From assembly GCF_020382885.2 (NCBI RefSeq), contig NC_058502.1, positions 5,558,001 to 5,622,000 of the forward strand: a DNA stretch of 64,000 nucleotides. Direction: 5' to 3'. The translations under genes were made by a program, and so were the position numbers. The DNA is from Scatophagus argus. Taxonomy: Eukaryota > Chordata > Actinopteri > Scatophagidae. The notes under the pieces are model-generated. The model worked only from the letters and a program-made list of their open reading frames with translations, ran no database searches and had not been told where the DNA came from. This document shows, in pieces, positions 47,501-58,839 of this stretch; position 1 is the stretch's first letter; the number at the start of each line of letters is the position of its first letter.

Positions 47501-50500
47501 AGATGGTTAAAAGAAGACATTAAGACAACAGTACTTTTACTTTTTTTCTTTCCATGCTATCTTATCATTTCCCTTAGATTTTTATGTTCGGCTGTTGTTA
47601 CTGTAGGTGCAAAAATAAATATCTGGCAGTCTGGTGCATTTATGTTGTGGTCTTGTCTTGGTTTTTGATAGTGACTGCATGGATTTTGTCCTGACAGCTC
47701 GGTCTTGCTGCAGACATAGGCCACATATTGCAGCTTGAGTGGGGCTCTCACACACACTTTAACAGGGAAATGCCAGCCAACAGCCATCTTCATTTGGTGC
47801 TTTGCTATTTGTGCCCAAGGTCTCTCAGGACCATGGCGTTATGCCCACCCTAAATTGCCTCAGGTCAATGCGAGCCATGTCAACATGTTCCATAATAAAT
47901 TTCAAAGCACAAAAAAAAGACAGTGACTGCCATGTTGAGTGCACTCAATGAGGGCACTGCCATGTATTGAATTAATATTGTATGTTGGATTTCAGAGATA
48001 AATGCCTGGCTTGACCTAATTACTGTAGTTTTCTTTCCAACTATTCTCGTTTGCCCGTAATGAAATCCCACATCCCCTTTTAGCTAAGCCTTTCAAAGTG
48101 GCCTGTGCCTGCTTGTGGTTGAGGATGCCAGTTATTCAGTCAGTCACCTTGTGGTTTCAAGTCATAGCAGTTATAATACCTTTACAGGCTTTCACGCACA
48201 CACTACATGGACTGATACAAAAATATACATACACTCACATAAATAAACACACAAATATCTGCATGCAGGCCCACATTCACAAACACTGCTCTGACACACC
48301 AGCTCTTTTAGTTCCTAAGTCCCTAACTGCTCCACCTGTTATGGTCAGTATACTATGAGTACTGACGAGATAACACCTTCCTGCTCTCCGGGTGAAGGAG
48401 CATGCTGTTCTGGATAGCCAGACAGAAACAGCTGTCGTCCACCACCATAAAGGTGATTTGGTGTTCCGTGTCTCTGTGTGGATACTACCACTACCAAGTT
48501 CTGTATAAGTCAACTACGTATGATAGGATTGTGGTTTTAAAGAGGAGAATTCTTAACACGCTAAATACTGTCTATGAGAAGTTGTTTTTTTCCCTGATAA
48601 ACTGTACGAAATTAGCTTCTTTTAAGAATTACAAAAATTAACTCTTCAAAAACCATTTTTTGTAACTCTGTTACAGTGTCACTAATATAATTATGTTTAA
48701 TTCAACATAATTGTGCATCATGTAGAGGTAGATAATTAATTAAATATACAATGGTTGTCTTAGATGCCTATGAGTTTTGTTATAGCTGAGAAAGGCTTGC
48801 GATACAGTAAAAGAGAAGAATTATTTGAAAATCAGAGCTGAAGAGGTTGACCAAAGCAAGCTGGTTTCTCTGTCCTGATCATTTAGTCACAATTCATGTG
48901 GTGTCTGAACAGGAATGATATGCAGTACAACAAAGGTTTAGCAGCTGGGATTTCCTTTGCACATGAAAAAAAAAACAGTTAGGTGTTCTTCTCTAAGCTG
49001 TAAGATACTGAGTAGTTCATGAGGTGCTACTCAGTATAAATAGTATGTGAGGTTAATTTTTAAGTACTGAGCTGAAACACACACCTTGGCTGACCCAATG
49101 ACCTGCTGCTTCCCAACCAAAAATAGCCATTTGGAAAAGTAATTCTGCTCAGTCAACAATTATTGAAAATGTGTGTGGATATGTGTGTTTGTGTGATGTA
49201 GGTTCATGTGTGCATATATTGTTTGTGCAGGTGTACTAAAACCTGAACTATCCTCATATCAACATCCTGTCCAGAGATCTCTCTATGTAAAGATTTCATA
49301 CAAGAGAAGGTCTGTTCAAGTTTCTTTAAACAGCAAGGACAAGTTTGGTCGAGTGACGAGTGGTAACTGTGGATCACATCACAAGTTATATCATCATCAG
49401 ACTGTGATGTCGTGGATACTATCAATCATTTTCTGCTTTAGCTTTATGTTAATATATTTTTTTTCCCGCTTGAAAGCCTAATTAATCTTTTAATGCAGTA
49501 TATAGTATCCTTTGGCCTACATGCCAGTCTTTCCTTTCGCAAATGGAGATCAAGATTTATATCTGGACTGCTTCACTGGTGCCAAATGTGGATACCAAAT
49601 TCTTGTGAAGAATTTGCTCTGGGGGAGTAAAATGAGCTGAGAGAGCCTCTCAGCTCATTTTGTATGGCAGTTGTAAGGTTAAATGTTTCCTTTACACACT
49701 GAATATTTCCTTTCAGTGAACTTTTTTAACACAAGATGTGAAAATAATTTTCACAAAGAAAAAAATATATATATATCATCACCATTTTCACTTGAGTCTG
49801 TTCTGAACCACAGCAGTTTCAAGAGCTGAACTAAAATCAGACCCTTATGACATTCGGTCTTCACTTAATGGTCCAGATAAATCTCATGTAACCTGCCAGC
49901 TTATACATCACTCAGCATGGCTGAAATGATTTGAATTTCTTACTGAAATCGTGACGTACTGGAAACATACTAGCTCAATAACGTAACCCAGATCACAGTC
50001 ATGGACAAATGGTACATACTATTGTGAAGCTCCTCTTACTAAAGAAAAGTTGAATGATCAGTGTCCTTATTTATCTAAAACAAACCAAGAAAGTGAAGAC
50101 ACATTCAGGTTTTCTGGTCAGTTCACAACAACTTTGAGACTGCTAATGTTTAATCATCGAAGCAGCATTCAGTGTACATACAACAGGATTGTCCTACATT
50201 CCCAGCTGAACTTGTAGTTTGAAGTTCACCCAATCAATCATCGGTGGGCCTCTGCATGAAGACCATCCTCAAACAAGATGATGACTCATATTCAGGCCCC
50301 AAACTGAGTTGCATGACATCCAGTATTCCATTTCAGCTTTGTACACAGCTCCATACTTCTCTGCCTAAAATATCTCAGCTGACGTTTCATTTTTCATTTG
50401 CGAGGCTGCTGAATCAAGCACAATTTTACACTTTTCCACTCTTCAAGCCATGAAATTACCACTTCTGTCCAACCTGCTGAGTGACCTGCCATACCTTAGC

Positions 50501-50596
50501 CACCTGGAGTGGTTTGTGATGCTCCACACCTCCCTGGAGACGAAAGCCCCACGGTGCTCCACCAGACAATGTAATTATCACTTCCTCTGCGACCAT
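41951..50596 (-). CDS. synpo2l: synpo2l (synaptopodin 2-like), complete, 4 coding exons
   Basis: Actin-associated Z-disc protein of heart and skeletal muscle. Minus-strand coding exons: 50495-50596, 47159-47310, 46122-46840, 41951-44544, 3567 bases, 1188 residues (human about 977). Residues 1-84 form a PDZ domain with [13 protein letters not shown] as carboxylate-binding loop. [13 protein letters not shown] and [17 protein letters not shown] are SYNPO2L signatures. The last exon has [20 protein letters not shown] and [20 protein letters not shown], paired [12 protein letters not shown] and [12 protein letters not shown] motifs, [28 protein letters not shown] and [20 protein letters not shown], ending PRVWRPGAM. 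Between these lies a long Pro/Ala/Thr-rich disordered region that accounts for the extra length. The start ATG matches human MGAEEEVLVTLSGG. It is adjacent to myoz1 on the same strand, as in other vertebrates. Confidence 0.95.
44545..46121 (-). other. synpo2l: synpo2l intron 3, 1.6 kb
   Basis: No exon or recognisable repeat was seen; short GAGA-rich stretch near 45500. Confidence 0.65.
46122..46840 (-). CDS. synpo2l: synpo2l coding exon 3
   Basis: It lies between ttgcag and GTAAGTAC. It encodes [40 protein letters not shown], a Gly/Ser/Pro-rich stretch, and [20 protein letters not shown] with KAKQA. Confidence 0.95.
47159..47310 (-). CDS. synpo2l: synpo2l coding exon 2, PDZ end
   Basis: It follows cttgtgcag and encodes [20 protein letters not shown] then [20 protein letters not shown] and ILHIRVK, the second half of the PDZ fold. 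The donor AAAAG/GTCGAA is weak but is the only one that fits the next exon's phase. Confidence 0.85.
47311..50494 (-). other. synpo2l: synpo2l intron 1, 3.2 kb
   Basis: No exon or recognised transposon. It separates the two halves of the PDZ domain. Open frames here (for example 48098-48358 plus) lack homology. Confidence 0.65.
50495..50596 (-). CDS. synpo2l: synpo2l coding exon 1, PDZ start
   Basis: 34 codons, [20 protein letters not shown] then [14 protein letters not shown], ending GCTAAG/GTATGG. It carries the GGAPWGF carboxylate-binding loop. It was found by searching upstream for the missing half of the PDZ domain. Confidence 0.95.
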
Positions 50597-51819
50597 TGTT
50601 ATGCTCTCTGTGTCTCTTGTTCTTCTTTTTCTTGGTTATTTTCTAGTCCACTTTGATTTTTACGTTTCATCTGGGGGGCCCTCAGTGCATTGGCCCCATG
50701 GTCCGCAATCAGGGCCCCCTCAGAGAGCTCTGGCCTGCTCTGTGCCTGCCACACTGTCCCGGTACTAACTTCTTTCTGAGTTCAGCTTCAATGCTGATCC
50801 TCTCACCTGAAAACACACACACGCGTGTGCCCACCCACACCCGGAGTGGGCTGACCAGCATAGGCAGGCCAACAGAGAGAGGGAAAAGGACATAGAAATG
50901 TGATGGGAGGGGGGAGTGTGTCTGCTTACACTGAAGAATGCCTGCTGCCCCAGATGAGTGAGGGGAGGGTCCACCACAACACTTGTCCTGTCACTCAGAC
51001 CTATGCTCGCTGATAGCCCCTCCGAAAATAGGACGACACCACCACTTTGGCTGCTTTGCCTGCTTGCCTGCAGACCAAGGGAAAGTTAACTTTCAGAACG
51101 TCCAAATGGCACTGTTTCATATCTGGCTTTACAGCATTAAGGTCACTGTTAACCTTTAGTCGGGTGACAGGCAGCCTCCCAAATCTCGGGGCTGAGACAT
51201 ACCGTGATAAGACATTCCTTACTTGATTAGTTACATTCAAATACCCTTCAGCTTTGTTCAGAAATCATAAACAATGAGTGGACTGATCCTTAGTGCTGAA
51301 ACTGCTGTACAATCTGCCAGCTCCTCTGAATCTGGAGACATTCTGGGCTGTCATCACAGAGCCTTTAGGATAAATACTTATGCAAGCACTGGATGAACAG
51401 CTTTCATATGTAGACTGAGATATTATGTCCTATGTTAGAAGTCTACAACACTGAATGATTGACAATGCCCATGCTTGCTTATGTAAAACTGATACCGAAT
51501 GCCCGCACGAACAAAAGTTCCATGTGAAGACACAAGAAAAACAGTTTTTTTTTTTCTTTACTGAAGTTTCTGTGACACAGTTTGGTGCATGATGTAGACA
51601 TTGTTGATAGAAAATAGCAGAGATATGATAATATATCTCTTGGTAGGCAGATTAATCTCACCAAATATCTACCTTTATTCCTGTGAATCTGTCACTTAGA
51701 GCCCACGTTCTTAAACCCAGTTAAACAAAGGTGTCGGTTGTGATGGCAGCTGGAGAGTGAAAGATATTTAACACAGAGAAATAAAACTGAGTGTACAGAC
51801 ATTCTAGGGGCTGTATTTA

Positions 51820-51950
51820 ACATCAGCATGCTCTCAGTGACAATGCTGATTTGCTGATGTTAAGCAAGTTTAATATTTACCATCATAATTTAGCATGTTA
51901 ACATACTAACATTTGCTAATTAGCACTAAACACAAAGTGCAGCTGAGTCA
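51820..51950 (-). repeat. Dispersed repeat family A, inverted partial copy
   Basis: Read on the minus strand it gives TTAGTGCTAATTAGCAAATG, TTAGTATGTTAACATGCTAA and GAGAGCATGCTGATG, aligning with the second half of the 335-725 copy. Confidence 0.6.
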
Positions 51951-53034
51951 CTTTTTGTGTTTACCCACAGGATGTCATGGTGGAGGGTGTCTTCATCAGG
52001 TTCTATCCAATTAAAACAATAGTAAAATGTAGAATTAAGTTGCCACTCACTGGATATGTGTAACCATATGACAAATAGTAGTTTGTCATGGTAATTTGGT
52101 GAGGAAAATTTTCAGGTTAGTTCAGATAATATCAAATGAGGTTCATGCTCATGGGAGACACTGAATTTGATCTTAAATTAAAAGTCATATCTGAGAAACT
52201 GGCCAGACATTTTTCAAACATTAGATTTATGAATCCCATGATCGAGTGTGACTTCCCGTCTTTCTTTGTGTCTGTCCTTCTCTTCCATTATATTTCCTGG
52301 TAATGGCCAAGAAGGAGCCATTATAACTGCACAATCTCCACTGCACACAGAGTCCCTGTGGACGTAAACTTTCCTTAACTATGTTGTGTTTTCCTTTGGG
52401 GCATTGGCAGGCCTGTTGATTAACCTGTTGATAAAGACTGGATGATTCCATTGCTAGAAAATCAACGCTGCCATTATCATTACAAGAGCTTACCAATGAT
52501 AGCTGCTCCCTTTGGCAGCCGTGCTCTGCAGCTGTCTCTAGACCTCAGGATAGTAACCAAGATCAGTCCTGGGTCACACACTTAGAAAAAATATCGCACT
52601 CTCTTCACGGAGATGGTATCAAATCTAGAAGAATACCACAGTTAAAACAAGTGCTTAGCCACACACATGCATCTGATCCAGTTTATATCCGATCTATATT
52701 TTCACAGTGAAAGTCAAGTATTAGATTTCTGAACAGACATGTAGTTGTAGTGCCAACCACCCCACCTAGTGGTTAAAAGTCAGCTCATTGTGGGCTTTTA
52801 TTCTCTATTTAATTCTCAGTAATTACACTACTTTACTGGTATTTTTGTCTCTTTTGTGTTTGAAAGTATCAACATCAGATTTGACAGATTTATAATATCC
52901 TCTTGTGTTTTCTGATGAAATTTTCACTTTACATTATGTTTTATTGTACATAACAAGCAGTTCTCTGTGTGTCAGTACATGCACAGATGTATTTGACATA
53001 TCTATATATATTTGCCTAAAATGTATGGTATTTC

Positions 53035-53365
53035 AGGATTTTCTTAAGCACTGTACTTAAGTACTATTTGAGGTAATTTGCTTGAGTATTTCTACTTTAT
53101 GCTTCTAATCAGTTTTGGTGAATATTGTAGTTTTTCTCCACTTGATAACCCAACCTTTTCCAGCTGATACACACTAATGCGTCACTAATTTTAATCCAGT
53201 AATTTAATATATATTATTCTGAAACGGAACATCCTGCCTACTGAGGTCTTTGTTGGTACTTGATATTATTGCAAATAGCTCTACGCTTTCACTTTCAAGT
53301 AAGATTTTGAATGTAGGACACCAAATTAATTTTAAACTACGGCGTTGCTACTTAACAGATTTAAA
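53035..53365 (+). repeat. Dispersed repeat family D
   Basis: It contains TACTTAAGTACTATTTGAGG, TTGCTTGAGTATTTCTACTT, AATTTAATATATATTATTCT and AAGTAAGATTTTGAATGTAG, the order found in a common teleost element rich in cttaagta motifs. No coding sequence. Confidence 0.55.
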
Positions 53366-55441
53366 TACCGAGATATTAGGCGATAGTTACTTAGTTTTAG
53401 TTACAAATTCTTAACAGTTAAAAACTCACTTCATTTGAGGCTTCTGGTGTTTTACAGAGGCATTTCTAATCTTGCATCCCAAGACCCTGTAATTTTGTGA
53501 GCAATCAGATAACTTCTGTAAATCGTTCACGCTGTCAGCAGTGGAGCAAGAAATCTGAGAACAGACACAAGAAATTTGTGATGTAACACACATGTGCAGC
53601 TAAACCAATGCAATGTGCTGTTTGCTGTCAGTGACTGTTTCGCTTTCAAACTAAACAAAAACGCTGCATTGCAGACTTGTGGTCAGAAAGTCGGGAAGAG
53701 GTCTGCTAAGTCACTCTGCCCAGGACAGACGCTGGCTGCCTTTCATGAAAAGTAAAAAGGTCAAAATCCATATGCAGCAGCATGACTGCAATGTTTTGCC
53801 TTCTCCTGTGGCTCCGTATGTTTGAGTGCAGACTTGCTGGTTGTTGCTTTCACTCAGTAAACGGGAAGCTGAGTGTTTTTTTCCTGTGGACATGAGAGAA
53901 CTGTTAAGTGAGGTGACTGCTTTGTCCCCCTCATGTCTGCCTGTCAATTATGTGTACGCATTTCTCTCCTTTCAAGGATTTCTTTGTCGCTCTTTTATGG
54001 TGTGTCTTATTTTCTCCTCCTTTTCTGCCATTTTTACTTTGGAGAGCTTGAGACATTTCCTCTGCTCTCTCTCTCTCTTGTTCTCATTTAATGACTTCTC
54101 AGTTGGCCAACTTGCCTTCCCGAGATGACTTTGACAGACAGATTTGTTGAGTAGCAGCAGGCTGAGAACCAGTGGCCTTTAGCTGAGACATCTGTGCCAG
54201 CGAACAGATACTGCCAAACAGTCACTGCCAGCCCTGCCCTCTGGCTCAGATGGGGTGAAAATGAGACGGCCAAACATGATGTAAGTTGACATTTTAGAAA
54301 ATGGACAGCATATATGTTTCATGAAAGTAAATACAGAGAGCAAGGATGGCGACTATTCAAAGCATTTGTGCAATTCATTTGAGGTTAGTTTCATTTAGAA
54401 AGTAATACTAAGACTCTGCACATCAAGGAGGCAATGATTAAATTGGAGTGTGTTAAAAGGGTGAAAGCAAGAAAAAAATATAGAACATTTTAAACCTTCT
54501 AGTTTATTTTCTATGCAGGGAAATGCATGCAATGTAAACCGGTGTGTATTAGAAATGTATTTGTAGAAGAAGTTTATTTCCACACAATGTGGCTTTAGAG
54601 AACATATTGTACCCGACTGCATACTGCACCCTTTTGGGGACAGATTTTATTTGACCACAGAGAATGTCTCATTCTTAAAATGTCAACTTAAAAAGGTTAG
54701 TATAATTCTGACATTTTCAATATCATTTTCAACTCTAGTTTTTTTTGCCTAATATCCTTAATTTATAAGATGTATATTCCGAATGAATTCTATTATTTAA
54801 GGTGACTTTAGTTAAGATTCCAGCTTTGTTTATGAGTACTCCCTCATAATACGATTACATAATATTGATAACTGTCCTGTCCAGTCCTTCCTTTTCTGTT
54901 AAAACAATGCATACTGCATTTTTCACACTAAAGCCATGTAAAAAAGGTAAACGGAGCTTGTGGTCCTATCATTTCAAGCTTCCTTCACTCATTTGGTCTG
55001 ATGTATTTAGTTGGTCCTGATTTGAGCTATTGTGGGCCAAGCTCTTCCATCAGTTCTCCAGGATGTCTTTTAAGTTGCTGTATGAGAGGTGTTGAGGCAA
55101 AAAGTTTACAAAGACTAACTTTTGTTCTGTACCTCCATCCTGTTTTCACCCTCATACGCTGAGCACCCCACTCTGGAGAGATAAGCCCTGCATCATCTGC
55201 TTCATGACACAGAGGCAAAATCATGCCCTTCAGTGGACCCTTCAAAACCTTGAAACACTCAACTAATATCTGCACCAGTCACTTTCAAGTGTTGGGAATT
55301 TATTTTTTTAAGCTTATATTTTGGTCTTTTGCCTTTATTTTTGAAAGGGCAGAGAAAGAGTTACAGAGGGTATGACATGGAGCAAAGCGTCCCAGATAAG
55401 TTTCTAGGGTGCCCCCCTACCTTCTTACTTTCCGATGCATG

Positions 55442-56005
55442 CTATATATACAAAAGTATTGGGACATATGACTATCCCACCAACAGACTTTAATGACATT
55501 GTATTCTAAATACACAGACACTGTGACACACTCTTCTGTGAAGGCTTTCCATAAGATTTTAGAGTGTTTCTGTGGGAATTTGTGCCCATTCATGCAGTAC
55601 TGCATTTGTGAGGTCAGATACTGATGTTGGACCAAAAGGCCTGGTTCGCAGTCTCGATTCCAGTTCATCCCTAAGGTGTTGGATGGGGTTGAGGTCAGGA
55701 CTCTGTGTGGGCCAGTCAAGTTCTTCCACACCAAACTCATCCAACCATGTCTTTATGGAGCTTTGCTTTGTGCACTGGGACACAGTCATGCTGGAATAGA
55801 AAAGGACCTTCCCCAAACTGTTGTAAGTTGTAAGCATAGCATTGTCCAAAATGTCTTGGTATGCTGAAGCATTAAGGTTTTCCTTAAAGTAGTGAGTAGG
55901 CTAGGAAGTAAAGGGCTGAGCCCAACCAATGAAAAAACAGCCCCATAAAGCATCTGAATTCAATAATAAAGAGGTCTGTCCCATTACTTTTGTCTATACA
56001 CTATA
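55442..56005 (-). mobile_element. Internally deleted Tc1/mariner-like transposon
   Basis: The minus strand encodes a decayed C-terminal part of a Tc1-type DDE transposase; KTWLDEFGVEELDWPTQSPD, LNPIQHLRDELESRLR and LTNAVLHEWAQIPTETL match the region of the last catalytic acids. The final acidic residue region reads HLRDE where NLWDE is usual, and stops interrupt the frame. The ends share ACAAAAGTA and TGGGACA in inverted orientation next to TATA, the preferred TA target. About 565 bases remain of a usual 1.2-1.6 kb, so the element is dead and the helix-turn-helix half is gone. Confidence 0.8.
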
Positions 56006-56201
56006 TTTCTTCATCTTTGTTTGACAGTACTGATTTGTAGAATCAGCGTCTGTACTCGTTAGAAGGAAAGTAAATCTGCATCCTCAATGACCTCTGTGTC
56101 CTTTATTACAAGTATTCTTCCTGTATATCTTTGCTATGAATCTGTATGCATTATTCCTTCAGTCCTCACGGTGGCACTCTCTACTGGCTATACTACCACA
56201 G

Positions 56202-56226
56202 TACACACACATACACACACACACAT
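56202..56226. repeat. (CA)n microsatellite
   Basis: A CA tract of about 25 bases with one TA interruption. Confidence 0.8.
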
Positions 56227-56841
56227 ACTGTATACACACTGAGCTTGTGTAATCCCTTTCATTTTTGATGAGTCAAAGCCAGCACTCAGTCTACTCAGGG
56301 GAAATGTCTGGCAGGATGGAACAGCCCGGCCATGGAGGTAGCGTAAAGAAGGGGAGGAGGCCACACGGGAAAACTTTACAAAGAGTTTGTGAATTTGACA
56401 TAAGGCCACCAGCATCCTCCATGTGGGCGGTTTGTCTGATGTGATGAGGCTGAGTTGTCCCCCACCCCTGCAGCCTGGTCTTGTCAGTCCATCACTGAGT
56501 AAGGTGAGGAGAATGGGGAGCGGATTGAGTTTCTGCTAGCTGGAAAATGATGCTCGAGTATTTCAGGAGCAACAGAGCCAGGGTCTCAGTGTCATTGTCA
56601 CCTTCAGGGCAGATTGAAATGACTATGTTTGTGTTATGTCTCAGAGCCCACGTCTGCCAGTTCCACCAGTATACTGAGAGACAAACATAACTTTGGACCA
56701 CCCAACCTTATTTTACAACCCTTGTCGACAGTATATCACACAGTATTGGCAATTGTCAAGTCAAATTAAATTTTAAAACAAGTATAAAGTAAGTGTATGA
56801 GTTGAACACATTATTAGCTGTTATTAGGCTAACAGTCATTA

Positions 56842-57062
56842 GGGTGGCAGTGGCTCAGTCTGTGGGGATTTGGCTTGTCAACCGGAGGGGGGCTGATTCA
56901 AGTCCAACACAGACCAGTCAACAGGGACAGCTGGAGAGGTGCCATTTCAGCTCCTGGGCACTGCCAAGGGAGCCTGGAGCAAAGCACCAGACCCCGTGCT
57001 GCTCGAGGCGAGTGACTATGTGACAGCCCCCTTGCTCTGACTCTTTGTGCTTGTGTGTGTAA
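56842..57062 (+). mobile_element. tRNA-derived SINE
   Basis: The head has an A box (TGGCTCAGTCTGTGG) and, about 35 bases on, a B box (GATTCAAGTCC), the internal RNA polymerase III promoter. The body has AGCTGGAGAGGTGCCATTTC and CTCCTGGGCACTGCCAAGG, as in a common percomorph SINE, and the tail is TTTGTGCTTGTGTGTG. Its mutations suggest an old insertion. Confidence 0.75.
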
Positions 57063-57499
57063 AATAAGAACAGAGTGGAGGAGGATTGGTAAAGTATATC
57101 TTCTTCAGTCAGTCTGTTGGTTGTTTGATCCAGACTGAAATGCAACTAGAAGAAAGATTTAGATGAAATTTCGTATGTTCATGGAGCCCAGAGGATGAAG
57201 ACTAATTACCTTTTTCGGACTTTTCTTCTAGAGCCACCATGAGCTTGGCACTTTTGACTTTGACTAAAATACCTAAACAATGTTGTATAGACTGCTAGTG
57301 CTGAGACACTACTGAACCTTTGCCTCTAGCACCTCAATGCTTTCACATATACTTTACCTGTTATGTGAATTGCTCGACGTCCACCTGGGGGATTGGCATA
57401 ACATTTTATGAAGACATTCATGATCCCTATGCATTTAAGCTTATTGACTTTGGTAATACCTGGACTTTTCCTGTAGCAGCACTGCAAAATTAACATTTG

Positions 57500-57660
57500 G
57501 GAGTGAAATGAAACTACTGGATAGATTGTCATGAAATGTGATACATACGTTCGTGTTCCTCTTAGTTTGATTTCAAATAACTTTGATGATCCTCAGACTT
57601 CATTTCTCATGTCGTCATCTGGTCAAAATTTTGTCATCTTTTAAGTTGATATAGCAAATG
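57500..57660 (+). repeat. Dispersed repeat family A, partial copy
   Basis: It contains GAGTGAAATGAAACTACTGG, ATAGATTGTCATGAAATGTG, AATAACTTTGATGATCCTCA and CATCTGGTCAAAATTTTGTC, aligning with the first half of the 335-725 copy. A related diverged stretch precedes it from about 57110. Confidence 0.6.
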
Positions 57661-58369
57661 ATTTACACAACCAGCATGCAAAAAAAAATTAATTAAATAA
57701 ATAAATAATAGCAGTAATTTGAAGTTATATGTTCATGACAACTTGATGCATGTTACTGTCCTGTTTGGATGTTTGTTTGTTTGTTTTATACCTTCTCTGG
57801 TTTGGTCACCACTAACCCCCGAGAGAACTTTTTATCTGCTAAATTCTCCACTGACTACCAAAAGGGAGATACTGTTTGGCAAGCTAAAGTTTATGTATGC
57901 ATATATATATTATTGTGGGCATAATTTCTCCTGCTGGGGATGTCATCAAGTAAAACCTGATTCTGATGCAATCTGAACTAACCACATTTAGCAACATGAC
58001 AAGGTTCAATATCAGCCACCAATTTGAGCACCACGTGACTTGAGACGTGTGGATGTTTGTTTGTTTTAGTTTCTACCAATGGCAAAAGATTTAACAATAA
58101 ATAAGAGTGTAGTAACATCACCTTTTTCTTGACATGTTTGTATAGTTTCATCCGTTGTAGTACACTATACTAGTAGAGTAATGCTTCCATAATGCTTTAA
58201 AGTCTTGGTCTTGTTTCTAGTATGGCAGATTAGCTACTGTTAGATAGATGGCACCACTCTAAGTGCACCAACCTGGTAACACTGCGGTAGTGCTGTAAAA
58301 ATTAATTCTGAGTGTAACTTCATAAAGGCATGATCTGCCAAGAACTCACAATAACACATAACACTGATC

Positions 58370-58620
58370 ACCCCCTCAGTTATTACTTCACATTACTTCC
58401 CATCTGGTCAGAAACAGGACTTTAAAATCCAGAGCTCAATTCAGAAGGAGTTTTGTTCATTTGGCCATAGCAGCTCTGCACAAGCTGCCTCACTCACACA
58501 CTGCCATGAACTGTATGAACGTCGACCAGAAGACTTTATGTGTTGTATATCTGTACGTTTCTGTGAAAACAGATATCCCTCTGAGACAATAAACCGAAAT
58601 CTGATCTAGCCATTTAGAGC
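58370..58620 (+). repeat. LINE 3' fragment (decayed reverse-transcriptase C-terminus)
   Basis: With one frameshift the plus strand gives YFPSGQ followed by RTLKSRAQFRRSFVHLAIAA and LHKLP, resembling the extreme C-terminus of CR1/Rex/L2-type LINE ORF2 proteins (basic-FxxSFxxxAIxxLN). It ends in AATAAACC-containing sequence. No upstream domain remains. Confidence 0.45.
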
Positions 58621-58818
58621 CATCAGCATGTAACATTGCCAGCTGCAGCATTAAATGCATCTTTTAGAGAGGTTAAGTATCAACGGGGTCATCAACGGGT
58701 GACTATTTTACCTGTCAAAACAAATCTCATACATTGGGACTTTTAATTATAGAAATTGAAGTTTATTTTATACTGGATGATGAGGCTTGAAAGTGAAAGT
58801 CATTTTCAGAGGTAGTTT

Positions 58819-58839
58819 CACACACACACACACACACAC
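58819..58839. repeat. (CA)n microsatellite
   Basis: An uninterrupted CA tract of about ten units. Confidence 0.85.
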
